NCBI RefSeq assembly: GCF_000006565.2
Contig: NC_031470.1
Coordinates: 1,242,954-1,306,953 of the forward strand
Source of the DNA: Toxoplasma gondii ME49
Taxonomy: Eukaryota; Apicomplexa; Conoidasida; Eucoccidiorida; Sarcocystidae
DNA: 64,000 nucleotides
Direction of reading: 5' to 3'
The translations under genes and the position numbers were made by a program. The notes beneath the pieces are model-generated. The model did no database searches. It was not told where the DNA came from and worked only from the letters and a program-made list of their open reading frames with translations. Numbering within the stretch: position 1 is the first letter of the stretch; every line of letters starts with the position of its first letter. Of the stretch, positions 23,934-36,200 are shown piece by piece.

Positions 23934-26117
23934 ATGTGGTCACTCTGGCAGCTGTTTCACTTTTATTGCCTTCGCCCGACAGGCGGGGCAGACTTGGCTC
24001 GAGTGCTCCAGGTTCCGATCTTTGTAGCGTGTGCGCTGTACGTCCCCGTCGTCTACGGGTTGCAGTGGTACATGCGGAACCGGCCTGCGTACAAATTGAA
24101 GACGGCTTGTTTTGTCTGGAACCTCGCGCTTTCGCTCCTCAGTCTTTTGGGCTTTTTCGTAATGCTGGTTGCTCAGCCGGTGCTCTTGACGAAAGCCATT
24201 TTCCCAGAGACTCAGTTCGTGCCGCCTGTGCGCGCGGTCATCTGCTTCTTCACGCTGACGAAGGCGATCGAGTTCGGCGACACTGTCATTCTGTGTTTGC
24301 GGAAAAAGCCCCTAATTTTCCTGCATGTGTACCACCACCTGACGGTCACGCTGTACTGTTGGCACGCGCAACTCGTAACCGTGTCGATGGGCCACAACTT
24401 CGCGTTCATCAACCTCGGGATCCACGGGGTGATGTACCTCTACTACGCGTTCTCCGTCTTGCAGGCGAGACATCCGATCCTCCTGGCGTGCCGGCCGTAC
24501 ATCACGCTGTCACAGACGGTCCAGATGTTTGTCGGCCTCTTCCTTTCGTACGAGGCGCTGGTGAGCGACTTGCCGGCGAGCGAGCACCTGAACGCGAACA
24601 TTGCGCTCGCCATGTACGCATCGTACTTTGTCCTATTTGGGAAATTCTACGTTGAGGCCTACATGCGCCACCTGCGGCCCAAGACCACCCAGCTCATTGT
24701 AACTGTGCACACTCTCGCGATCGGCGGCCTCTGGATTCTCTGGGGCCACAAACGCCGCCTCGCGGTCGCGGTCGAGCTCCTCGTTTTCTCGGGCGCCACA
24801 GCGATTGTCCTGCCCCTCGTCCGGAAGGCGTACGCGGCCGCCTTGAGAAGCTGCGCTAGAGCCGAGGCACAAACGGCTGCGGGAGAAGCTTTCAGCCCTG
24901 CAAGCAAACTGACTCCGTCGCTGGCGAAAGTCGGATGCGACGAAGACTCAGACGCCGCTCCCACGGAAGCGGACACCGCGCCAGGCTCCCCGGACGTCTC
25001 ACCTTCAAAGTGCGGTGGTAGGACCCCGAGCGCCGCAGAGGCCGCGCCCGTGTGCAAGGAGCCGCAGCAGATGGCTCTTTCTGAGCCTACAATCTGCAAT
25101 CGCACACCCTCGCCTCAGAACCTAGATAAGGCTCCTCAACAACCCGGTTCCCTTGGCACGTACCAGGCCGCCTTAACGATCTCGAATTTCTTACTCTCGT
25201 GGGCTGTAGAAGGCATGATGACGGCCGCGGCCCTGGCACAGTCGGATTCGCTTTCCTGGGCACCCGGCACTCCTCGTGCGTCCTCCGCCTTCGGCATGAA
25301 ACGTGGAAAGGCCAAGGCCTGCGAGTCTTCGAGAGAAGATCTCGAGGAAGAAGAGCCTGAGGCCGGGCCGAACCGGCCGAGGACAGGTTCAGAGACCCAT
25401 GCACATTTCCGGATTTTCGATGGACTCTTCGCCCTCATTCAGAAGCCTGCCGTCCAGACAGAGACCAGCAAGGCGCCCCCCGCCAAACAACTGGCTGCCA
25501 CGGCTGAATCACCGAAGCCACCGCAGGCGGCCTCAAGGCCTGCAACCACCTCCCCCACGGGGAGCGACTCGACCGCGCAGAGTACGACGAGGGGCCAAGT
25601 GACCCCGAAGAGTCTTCTAGGAGAGGAGGGAGTGGAGCTGGGCGCATGCATCGCCGCGACTGAGAGCGCAGCTGGTGAGGCAACGTCGAACTGCGGAGGC
25701 GCGACGAGCCGTGCCTTGTGCGCTGCCAGCGCAACGAGAGTGCCTCTGCACAGCGGCAAGGTACCGGCGGCTTTGCCTCGACACAGAGGCCCTTTCGGCT
25801 CTTTCATGGACATCGTTCTCGTCGTTCTCTCGTTCGCCATTCCAAGCATGTACGGCTGGATAGCTCACGGCAGCTGTCTCCTCGGGCTCTGCGTGTTCGG
25901 CGCGCTGCGCTGGATCATTGAACTGTACACTTCTGACACTCTGATCAAGGCGAAGGTGCCTGGGGCCGAGTGCCTGTGTGCACTCGCGGGGGGCAGCCTG
26001 AGGAAACGCGATACGCGGAGAGGAAAAGAGAAGGAGCGAGAAGCAGAGCGAGCGACCAAGCGCGTCACCTGCGCACGTGGTGGAGGGGGAGGCGGCGCTT
26101 GTCTTCGTAGAGATTGA
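23934..26117 (+). CDS. ELO-family fatty-acid elongase with long C-terminal extension (727 aa)
   Basis: ELO enzymes catalyse the condensing step of fatty-acid elongation in the ER: malonyl-CoA plus an acyl-CoA. All four family motifs are present in order: KAIEFGDT (KxxExxDT), the catalytic-site histidines HVYHH at residues 131-135, HGVMYLYY (HxxMYxYY), and TLSQTVQM (close to TxxQxxQ). They sit in a multi-membrane-span protein of about 270 residues. I chose the ATG at 23934 (GCGAAACATG) over an in-frame upstream ATG at 23805, because the family N-terminus begins here. Unusual for the family, about 450 residues follow. Most are Ser/Ala/Pro-rich and probably cytosolic, then come a hydrophobic segment near residues 624-660 and a basic, Gly-rich tail. 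No intron is needed, although a splice that changes the tail cannot be excluded. T. gondii has three ELO genes (ELO-A, B, C). From memory ELO-A is next to the hemB region, but I cannot verify which one this is. Confidence 0.9.
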   Translation: MWSLWQLFHFYCLRPTGGADLARVLQVPIFVACALYVPVVYGLQWYMRNRPAYKLKTACFVWNLALSLLSLLGFFVMLVAQPVLLTKAIFPETQFVPPVRAVICFFTLTKAIEFGDTVILCLRKKPLIFLHVYHHLTVTLYCWHAQLVTVSMGHNFAFINLGIHGVMYLYYAFSVLQARHPILLACRPYITLSQTVQMFVGLFLSYEALVSDLPASEHLNANIALAMYASYFVLFGKFYVEAYMRHLRPKTTQLIVTVHTLAIGGLWILWGHKRRLAVAVELLVFSGATAIVLPLVRKAYAAALRSCARAEAQTAAGEAFSPASKLTPSLAKVGCDEDSDAAPTEADTAPGSPDVSPSKCGGRTPSAAEAAPVCKEPQQMALSEPTICNRTPSPQNLDKAPQQPGSLGTYQAALTISNFLLSWAVEGMMTAAALAQSDSLSWAPGTPRASSAFGMKRGKAKACESSREDLEEEEPEAGPNRPRTGSETHAHFRIFDGLFALIQKPAVQTETSKAPPAKQLAATAESPKPPQAASRPATTSPTGSDSTAQSTTRGQVTPKSLLGEEGVELGACIAATESAAGEATSNCGGATSRALCAASATRVPLHSGKVPAALPRHRGPFGSFMDIVLVVLSFAIPSMYGWIAHGSCLLGLCVFGALRWIIELYTSDTLIKAKVPGAECLCALAGGSLRKRDTRRGKEKEREAERATKRVTCARGGGGGGACLRRD

Positions 26118-26921
26118 GATGGTTCTTCAGTCAACAAACGAGGCTCATCCAACGCAAAAGGGACCTTGAGACAGAGGCATGATGGAGCCGAGCAGAGGAA
26201 GAGATAGAGGCACCAGGCACTACCATGCAGACAGAAGGCGGATGATTCCTACTTTCCGTGGGTCTGCTTAGAATGGAAGAAACGGACCTCGACAGGACAA
26301 AGGCCACCGGAAAACTCTGCTTCATGTGAGAAGAACTGGCACGGAGACGGGGTGGTAGACGTCTCCCTCTCTGCTGGACTTATCTGTGAGAGGAAGGAGA
26401 GCGCAGGCAATGCTGAGTGGCAGACAGAGAACGCTCGCGGTGCAGCTTGCGAGAAACAGAAGCCGGAACGGGGACAAAAGCGAAGGTCAGACACGCAGAT
26501 AACTCCTTTTTCTTTCTGGAGTAATTGGCCATGAGCGGAAACGACTTCACGCGCAGAAACTGAATCTCGCTTTTGTAAGGAAAATAAGGATACCCAAACG
26601 GCCCTCGTGGGTTCCTTTAGATATACGGTATCGTGAGGCGTCTAAATGTGTATATACATACAGATAAGCACTAAGAAGGTGACTCCAAGTAGGCACGCTG
26701 TGCGCGTGTGATACTAGCTCCGTCGGCAAAGGCTCGTACACATTTCTGGATCACTGCAAAAAGTTGTGGAGTGTCCAGTTGGTCTCTTTCTCGGGTCCTT
26801 TGCTCAGCGAACCCGCGTGGGTATGAGCTATTTCTCGATATTACCTATTTTTAGTGCCACAGACTTTCCTCGGCTTGCCGTTTGTTGCGGGTGTATGGTT
26901 GGACCTGCACCACATTTCAAG

Positions 26922-28177
26922 CGACAAGGCTCCCTACACAATTGCCAGACGAAGAAGTCCCACGCCTGATCCGCAGCACGTGGCCTTTTCCCATCCAGCG
27001 GCACGCGGATGCGGTTGACAGGCTGTGGGTCATATTGAAGGTAGGATTTTTCCTTTTTTCAGTCGTGGCAGTTTTTCGAGACGTCGCATACTCTTGTTCG
27101 CCACGCTCTTTCGCTGCCCTTCTTCGCCTACGTTCGACCCTGCATGCGGCTGACGCCGGCCCTTTGTAGAGCCTATGTGAGAACCTTCATGGGCTGCGAA
27201 GAGGCACTGCGTAATTGTGTAGGGTGTCGAAGAGACGGCAGACAAGCGGCGAAAAGAGGCACCCGCTTTGGGGCTCTGCTTTGTAGTTGTTGCACACGAG
27301 CTGCCACTCAGAGGAAGGCGCCTTTCCTTGTGAGAGGGGTGCCGACGAAGGGTAGGCAGCGTGTGCGATATGCCTCCGTGTGCCCTCCGAAAGCAGACAC
27401 CTCGTGAGTACGGCCGCGTTCACCAGGGAAACCACAGATGATTCACGACTGTGTTGCGTGTACGGGAAACGGTTTGAACCCGTCTGCCGGCAGAACTAAC
27501 GCCATTGAGGCCCCGTTCCCTTTCCCGACTTCACCTTCGACAGCGGAACAGTCGGTGGCATTTTTGCAGAGGAGTGGAGATATGCGGCTCGTGCAGTTCC
27601 AGTCTGTTCTGGAGTCGCGCCACAGGGTGCGTTGGTCTTGGCCTCGGTTCGCGATCCCCCTTCCGGTTTTTGAGAACGAAGCTGCACCGAGGCTCGCGTG
27701 AACGGGGAGAAACTGCGAGCAGGCACACACGCGCCTTTTCCTTTTCGTTCGCAGAACACGAATGCGAAAGCGTGTATGTACACAGCTGCGGGTATGTGAT
27801 CTTTCGGCTACAGACACACATGTCTGTTCTTACTTGAATGTGACTGTTTTTCTTCGTTAATGACGGTAGCCGGTGACCTTTGATTAAGCACATTGAGCGG
27901 TGCATGGTGGTGCACATACATATCTGCGTTATTTTGGCATGCGCATAAAAAAAAATATGCATTGCATATTGTATATACATTTACGTACTGCATGCACGGT
28001 GGTCGTTCACATGCACGCAGTAGGAAAGGGGCCCTTTGCGGCACACCGTGCAGCCCTTGGCTGCCAGTGGAGTTCTGGTGGGGGCTTCAGGGACTCCTTC
28101 AAAAATGTTTGACAATGCCCTTGATCGGCGCAAAAGAGGACCTGGCCGAAGCCATCAAACACGAAGGTCTCCAGTAA
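26922..28177 (+). CDS. Candidate small multi-exon gene, unknown function (partial model)
   Basis: Three short frames are bounded by splice-like signals and join without breaking frame. They are 26922-27040 (acceptor TTTCAAG, donor AAG|GTAGGA), 27570-27626 (acceptor TTTTTGCAG, donor AGG|GTGCGT) and 28091-28177 (acceptor GGCTTCAG, stop TAA). Both internal joins are phase 0. The joined product is about 87 residues, largely helical and charged, ending in KHEGLQ, with a segment PDEEVPRLIRSTWPFP. The first listed exon needs one base from an upstream exon. A strong acceptor/donor pair at about 26815-26828 could supply it, but I cannot place the start codon. The first exon also has another open frame on the same strand, so this is a hypothesis. 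I do not recognise the family. Confidence 0.38.
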
Positions 28178-30609
28178 CCCCTGAATGTATGTCCCGTCCC
28201 GCTTTATACAGTGCCAAGATGAGAAACACTGGTGACATCGTCATGGTATTCGATTTCTCGCCATTTCGAGTTTTTTTTTGCTCTGCCACATTTTAAGGCG
28301 GAACTGAGTCTCTTAGAAAAATGGTGAGAGACCACAGCGGTTTCCTGAGACATACGTCCATGCGCGCACTCATGTATGCGGTGGATCTACGCACCACCAC
28401 ACGCCTATGTACATATACAATTACACCCCGTGTTTTTGTGTGTGACAGTACGGATTTGCATATATGCGTTCTGATGTATCCTTGCAACTCAAGCTTCCTC
28501 AATGTAAGTAAAATCACCACGCTGAGGAGGACAAAAAAAATATCGACCGAAATGTAAAGGAACGAACCCCACGCACTCCGCTTCAACGGGTGGCAGGCAT
28601 CCTGTTCCGCCCTTGTGCCCGCGTCAGCCTACAGAGGCAACCACTGTTGCACTGTTTGGTTCACGAGCACATTCACATCCTTCATGGGCAGTCACATGTT
28701 CTGGCTGTAATTTACCGAGTCACAAAAACGCCAATGCGTACAAAGACAGTGCGGAGTAAGTAGTACCGACAAACTCCCTTCGCTAATTGAAGTCACCTAC
28801 CTGTATATGTGTGTGCATAGAAATACGCCGTTCGTGTGTGCAGGCGAGCAAACCGATACTTGAGGGACCGAAGGAAAGGCTACCGGGCATTACCTCAACA
28901 CCTCAGGTTTCGAATGCACCACCACGGACAGGCCGCTCGCAGATCAAGGTAGGGGAATCTTCCGTCTTTGGTCGAACAGGGGACACGACTCGTGCGCTTG
29001 ACCGAGTTGCAGGGTTGCCACCTCTGGTGTTCATGAGGCTTGCTTATCTGGTAGCAGCGGCCACGAACTTACACTTCTAATCGCTCTGGCACGAGTAGCC
29101 TGAGGCAGGCATAGTGACCCCTGTCGCAGTTGGACAGTCCGGCAACTTTTTGTCTCCGCTTGCTTGACATATTTCGCTCTCCCCGAGTCCTATCACCCCG
29201 CCACCCGGTCCGGTATTCCCATATATGTGTGTATCTTTCCGCATCTTACGCGCGAATTTGTCTGAGTTTTCGCTTATGCATACTTGAGGGATTCGTACAC
29301 CGCGCATACGCATGTAACCTACAGTGGCTTCTTTAAAATTGGAGTGCTTCATCACGTGATGGGACTTCTTGTAACGCGGCTGTCTCACTAATGGTGTTGG
29401 GTTAAACGAAACACCGGATTTACCAACAGATCACTGTAATACTACATGTCTAAGACGATGTACCCTGCTCCGCGCCTCTAGTGTTCGTCGATCACGAGAC
29501 CAACAGTTCAAAATTTTGAACGTGACGCTTCACGTTCGTCATCGAGCACCTTTTGAAGAGGATGTCAAGTACAAATTGATGCTCCTTACAAAAGCAACTG
29601 AAGAGAGGTGAAGGACTTCTGGTGCACCCGATTTTGCGTGCCCACTATACCGTTCGAATTAAACTGATACATTGCTGCCAACTTGCACTTTTGCCCTTTC
29701 GTTTCCCTTTCCAAGGTGGTCTGAAGAGTCATTTGGAGGGATGAACTGCCTCGCAATCAATCGAAATAAATAGGACTGCAACAGTCATCTACATCGTTAT
29801 GAACAGCTTCAGCAACCGGGAGCTCAGGCACAGATTTGTTAGTGCCGCAGTCAATGACGAAACGGAGCTGACAGCCCGTCATTTAAGGTTTAACAAATCC
29901 GTTAATGACCAAAGAGAGATCTTAGTCTCCTTTAAAGCACAAAAAACAAAGCACACACACGTCTGTTCTCCACATTTAGAGGACAATTGAAAAGAAACAA
30001 AGAATACACCAAACTTCCCTTTGCTGCCGTTTCTATGGCATGTAAGAACACATCCAGCAATTCAAGTTTGCACCTGCTTTTCTTCACAACGCCACTACAA
30101 CAGCACGAAAGCATTCTGGGTCAGGTTCGGGTTTCTGCAGCTCTAAGTATAACTACAAGCTGCCAAAAATGAGGCAGTCTCACACGCTTTGGTTTGTCGT
30201 TGCACTACATTGCTTCGTTTCACAGCAGCGAAATCGCCGTATGACACACAGAACCATTGCCGCGACCTACCGTTCGACAGAAAGTGGGAAAATGTTTTCA
30301 CGCCAGTATCCGGCTCGGCTGTATCCTTCTTATTTGTGTACAGCATTCAATGTGAAAGCCTCCGTTTACTAAATTGTAGGAATGTGCACATGGAAGCAAG
30401 CGTGTCGTGCAAACGGACTACGACCGAAGTTGAATTCACTTACGGTTTTCACGGCTGCGTCCTCGTCTCAATAGTCTGCCCATCGTCTACGAGATCACGA
30501 GCAAAGGTCGCTCTGTTCTGCGTACTTTCGCATAATGGGGGTAAATGTATCACTAGCATAACTAAACCGGCTGGCCAGTTGTTTCTCGTCTAAACGGCAT
30601 CTCTCCGAA
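28178..30609. other. Convergent intergenic stretch before the M16 peptidase gene
   Basis: This lies between a plus-strand gene on the left and the 3' end of the minus-strand peptidase gene on the right, so it should contain both 3' untranslated regions. The frames are short with no recognisable product. Composition becomes AT-richer from about 29.4 kb. The one structured element noted is the pair of overlapping palindromes at 29506-29537. Confidence 0.4.
29506..29537. repeat. Two overlapping short palindromes
   Basis: Bases 29506-29521 (GTTCAAAATTTTGAAC) are a perfect 16-base palindrome. Overlapping its end, 29518-29525 (GAACGTGA) pairs exactly with 29530-29537 (TCACGTTC) across a four-base loop. 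The element lies in intergenic DNA. A binding site, a transcript-end hairpin or chance are all possible. Confidence 0.55.
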
Positions 30610-33264
30610 TTAACCTCTAAGTGTTGAAGCTACGGAAAGACGCTTTCGGTCGCCACTCTTTCTCCCGATGAAGCCGCCCGGGGGTACGGGGCCGGCGGTT
30701 CCAACACCCTCCCAGAGGTCAGCGTCACGCAACCCAAAAGATTCAAATATCTCCTGCAGGTCCTCCAGCGTGACGCTCTCGACAACGGCAGGGAGATCGC
30801 GAATATATGCGATGTTCTTCTGTGGTAGCTGTAAATAAATGGGAAGGTAAACAAAACAAAAACGCATATTTATTCATGCTGTGGCAATATGTTTATTTTT
30901 AGTTACATACGCTGGAAAGGAGGGGGTGTATCAGCACCGGCTTGAACCCCACAACCATCAGAAGTGACCAATGACTTTCAAATCTTTCTCGTTCGCCTAG
31001 GTGGTATTGTTTACTTACATTGTCTAGTTGTAGTCCCGCAAGAAGCTCCATCCAATACCGCCCCATCTGTCTGTCGTGTGCATGCCGGGAGATGATTTGT
31101 TTCTTGGCACTTTCGAGCTGGTATCCTTGAAGCGGGCGAACCGTAGCGAGGTCCCTTAGCGCTGTGCGTGCGACTTGCAAAACTGCCTCCACGAGACGCG
31201 GTTCAGTATGTACGGTGACGACGAAGAGGCCGCCCCGAAGTATTTCAAAGGAAAGAAAATCGAAGGTCGCGTCGTACGTCAGGCGCTGCTCTTCGCGGAG
31301 CTGGAAATAAAAAGAGTCGTGAGGGACAACACAATCGCAGAGCCAAAGCAAATCAAAGAAAGACGATGACTCAAAGCTACGTCCGTGGCCTCCAGCAGGG
31401 TTATCAAGGATAAAAATCCGTAAGAATACACTTTCAACGCTTCGTTGACAAGTTGCCACGTCTCTCTGTGTACACGTAAACACGTATTATTGACCAGGGG
31501 CATGCACGCTTCTGTCAGCCTACGTGTGTGGCCGCTGATTCCACGCCTCGTCAACAGCGTATGGAGTTTAAGGCCTTCAGTAACTTTGTCGCCACGGCAT
31601 TACACTGAACTGCATCTATTTACAGACGTTTGTAGCATAAGTACGGCAAGGCACTGTATCGATTGCCTCAAGATATTCTCCCCGATGAACTTGCCAAGTG
31701 CCTTGCGTGTGTGGCACGGTCGTCCCTTACCACACTGAACATGCGTTTGGAAACAATTTCTTGCAGAAGCCAGAGGGCGACGCGTCCGAAGGCTGGGTGG
31801 CGCCGCGGGTCCCACAGGGCCTCATCTTCACTGTCTGCTCCTAGGGGTTTCCCCTTTCCTTCTTCCTGATCCACATTCCTCGCTGTTTCCCCACCCAGCT
31901 CCGACTGGCTGCCTGCATGGTGCGTTCGCGCGTTCGAGAAAGAGAAAGACGAAGGCGCAAACGACGAAGCGAACGGATGGGACGAAGTCCACGCCAGCCT
32001 GCCGTTGGGGAGGACCCCCCATCTATTCGAGGCATAACCAGCCAGATGGACGACAGCACGTTCGTCGGAATCAATTACATGGACGTACACGCGTTGCTCT
32101 TTCCGTTTCTGGTCCCTTGCCCTCCCGGAAGCCTCTTCGCGACCGTTCGTCTCCTCCAGAGGACGAGAAATCACAGACGAACGCCGCCTTTGTAAATGGA
32201 GAAAAGGGGATTCTGCCAAACAGGCATCCATATCGTTCGACTTCTGTTCGTCGCGTTCGCCCCCCGACACGTGTAGCCTTCCCGCCACATCGCTCTCGCC
32301 CTCTGCGACCTGCTCTGCCGTGCTGTCGTCCTCATTCAGCGGAATGTTCTGCAAGGTTCCTAGGTACGCCTGCGCAAGCACCTCAGTGTCCCGTAGGTTG
32401 ATATCACCCACAACGCTCAGCTCCATGTTTCCTGCCTTTAACTGGTCCTGCAGAAGCGTGCGGACGACTCGCTTCACATCTGCGAAAGAAAGGGTCTTGA
32501 CGACCTCCGGACGAAGGCAGAGGAAACGCGGGTCGCCGCCACTCATCTCGATCACCAGCTCGCCCAGGGAGTATGCCTGGTTGCGCAAAAAAAACTCAAA
32601 GAGTGCATCAATAGCGTTCTGACACAAACGGTGCCTTGACGCAAGAGAGAAGAGCTGATTTGCAGTCTGAAAGTTCTGCAGATAAAATCGCCTAAGCTGG
32701 GAGTGAACATTATTTCAGTTACCCACGAAGACGGAGACAAATGGATGCGTGGACGAGCAAGCGAATCAGTGTGCTTTACATGGAACCGCTTGGCATGAGA
32801 ATGCTAAAATGAAGCAACGACTTTGTCTTCACGACATCCACATACGAGTATGAATTGGTGTTACGACCGGTTGACTGGGTTTGAGTTAAAAGAGTTACAT
32901 GCAGCTGTTCCATCAAGCCACAAACCGGGACGTTCTGCATCCACTCCGAGTTGCTTACTGAGAGATCCTTCGTGTAGTGTTCGCAGTCCAAAAGCACCTG
33001 CTGTCTGGCGCGATCGAACGCGTCTTCTTCGTACACGAAGGAGGAGAGAACGAGACGAAGAAGCTGAAATGCGCTCTCCAAAGGACCTCCCGCGGGGCCA
33101 TTGTGGACCGGAAAATCACTCCCAATGTTTGTCGGGACGCTGATGTCAATCGAGAAGAACTCATCCAAGCAATCGATGGAAACGCCTGAAAAACAGCCGC
33201 CAAGACCGGACACAGAACACGCATTCTTAACCACACACTGAATGTGGTTCACAAACACATGTCC

Positions 33265-33299
<35 letters not shown>

Positions 33300-36200
33300 C
33301 GCTTGTGGCCGATAAAGAGTTGCACGCCAAGCGAGCAGAAGGGAAGCAAATTCTAGCACACACCCGCACGTTTAAGCAACGTTACACTCTCCGCAGGTTT
33401 GGCAGATGCAGACATACGCGAAGAGAGACGGAAGTATTGGTAAGCAGACATATACGGTGAACATATCAGTGAAAAGATTCCCTGACCTCGGTTTGCCCGC
33501 TTCAGCCAAGAGACGACCTCATCAGTTTTTTCCTCGTCCTTTTCAGTTGGCGCAGATGACCACATGTCGAAACATGCAAAGCTGCTGTACACCCTTAAGT
33601 AGCTCGGGCCCCGTACCTAGAAGATTCCTTTGACAGAACCTTTCCACCTGTTGTCTGGTGAATTCTCCCAAGGCGCCACCTTCCATCATGGTTCGGGCGC
33701 CGAGGACCAGGGCAGCGCCCCAGCGACTGCGGGTCTCCAGCTGGCTTCGCATCCGGCTCTCTGCGCTGTCGGGATTCACATTCAGCACTGTAGGAACTCC
33801 TCTGTGTCCGTTTACTCGATCCACGTCGTTAGCTTCCTTCGCGCCTTCTTGTTCGAGTCGCCGGCCCTGCGGCGACGGCGAAGACAGGGCAGTTGGGTTC
33901 ACCGCCGCACCCATGCGTCCGCCTGAGGACAAAAGAGTGGAAAGAAAATCAGTGTCTCCCCCTGAGCCCGTGCATTCTCCTTTTCGAGTGCATCCAAATC
34001 GAAATTCAACATCAACTTTCTCGCAGGAGCAGAGCCCAAAGTAGAAATTGGAACTTGTCTCCGTATGCATGACCCGATAAGCTGGCAAATATACTCATGG
34101 GCAACAGCAGGCCTGACGACGCAGGAAACGCACCTCTCCGGGCAGTTGGAAAAGAGTAACGAAGCTGCAGAAGAACGATTTTCGAAGCCACACAATCACA
34201 GACAAGAAAGACACTCGCGAAACCTCTGATGGGGACTGGACCGAAAAGACCCTATGAAAGGACTAGGAACGCGAGAACAACCAAAACGAATTTTCATCTT
34301 TTCAACGAAACATCCAGTTTACCTGGAAGCAGAAGGCGAATGTGCGCGGTGCCTTTCTCATCATCAGCAACCTTCGCATTGAATTTTATGTTGTTGTGTA
34401 GACGCGTCAGTCTCATTGAATGGCTGCGAAGGAAAGCCCGCTCGCTGTCTGCATTGTCGTCCTTCTTCTCTGGGCCAATCCTGTGCAAAAGGGGGGTGGC
34501 GTGGTCACCTGATATCCCTGCATTCTCTGGAGGTATCTCCGGTCGGGTGACCTTCCGCGATTCTCGGTTTCCTTCATGAACAACGTCCCGAAACTCCGTC
34601 GCCTGACGAAAAAGCGCGGCACTCTCTTCAGCGCTCAACAGGCGCGCAGGGGCCTAAGGAAAGGACAAGTGCAAGAAGAGAGCAAGGAAGCCAGAGCAAA
34701 TGTAATACTGGAGATCCAACACGATTTCACGCTCAACACAGAAAAACGGAAATAAGCAGAAGCAGGAGCAGTGAGGTATGTGGGCCTCGACCAGAGGGAC
34801 GTAAAGGAGCCCGGTTTCCCTACAGACCACCGCAAAGAAGTCCGGCACGAGACAGCAACCACGAGAGTTCTGCGGTCGTCCGCATCGCAAAAGAAAGACA
34901 ACAACATGCACACTGCTGACGACGACAGTGAATGTTCCATAGAAGCCAACAGAGTTGACAGGCAGGTGTCACCAACAGTGGCACTCCACATCCACACTCT
35001 TCCACGTGCTCCTGTTCGAATACGTGTATATATGTATATATATATATATATATATATAACTGTTTGCAATATTTCTAATTGCTTTACGATATGGCCTGGC
35101 AGACAGAGCCAGGTAGCCTCAGTGCGTTTCCAGCCGAGTGCCCGCAAACGTATTGAAAGTTATTGGTCCTACTCCTCAGTTTGCGCCACCTCAAATCTGC
35201 TTCGTTTAAGCCGTGCGCCGATAACCGCGCCAGGAGGGGAACTTCACACTCTCACCAGTTCTCCCAAGAATCCGAACGATCCCCCGACCCGTGTACCCTT
35301 GCATTCTTCTGCGCCTCATCCTACCTGTATGTCGGCTGTTGGCGGCCCGATTTCTTGCTGGAATGCATGCGTGATTGCCGCGGCGATGTCTTCCTTCTTG
35401 ATGGGGACGATGGTCGTGTCGCCGTGTGTCGCGTCCCCCCCGTTTTGCTCGACCGGGTCTGGCGGATTTTCTTTCTTGGCGTCTGCTCCTTGGTCTGCAG
35501 AAGATTCATCGCCCGACCCTGGTGGACGGTGTCTCTTGACTTCTCTCTCCGTGCCATCGAGAGGGCCAGGCCGAAGCCGCCGGCTGACCAGCGCACTGCA
35601 GCTCGGCACTGCGGGGCTTGGCACCCGGTCCTCAGTTACTTCATTTCCCTCTAAGGATTCGGCCGCACCGTCTTCATTTCCCTGCTCTGCGCTTTTCTTC
35701 CGAGGTCGCTCCGAAGCCGCCGGGCCGTGCATGAAGGCAAGCACGACATCAGGTCCACTCTGCGCGTCGTCCGGGTGAATTTCGATCCATCTGCACAAGT
35801 CGTTTGCTTCTTTGTTGATCTCGCGTAGCAGCTCTTCTTCACTCGCGGCGAGGGCATCGGCGTCGGCTCTCTCAGCTTCGGCGTCCTCGCTAGCTTCAAG
35901 TGCGGAATGCTCTTCGTCTGTGTCTCTGGCTGACGCCAACGCAAGCGGCCCAGCCGGCGCAGACAGCGAGGCCTCCGGAGACGAAGAAGGCGAGACAGAG
36001 CCTGGAGCTGACGACGACTCGGTCGACTCCGAAGGGACAATAGGACTGTTGGTGGTCGCGCAGTGAAGACCTAAGAGATCCATAGCGATCTGTTTCTCCT
36101 CTTCAAGATGCAGGAGAGTATGATGACAAGCTGCTGTCTCCATCACCACGCGAAGCATGTCGGCAGATGAAAGTTGAGAGAGACGAAGACGACGCAAATT

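Noticed and set aside
27450..27500. tRNA-like TpsiC loop (GGTTCAAACC on the minus strand)
   Set aside because: The arms around it do not form a proper T-stem or the rest of a cloverleaf.
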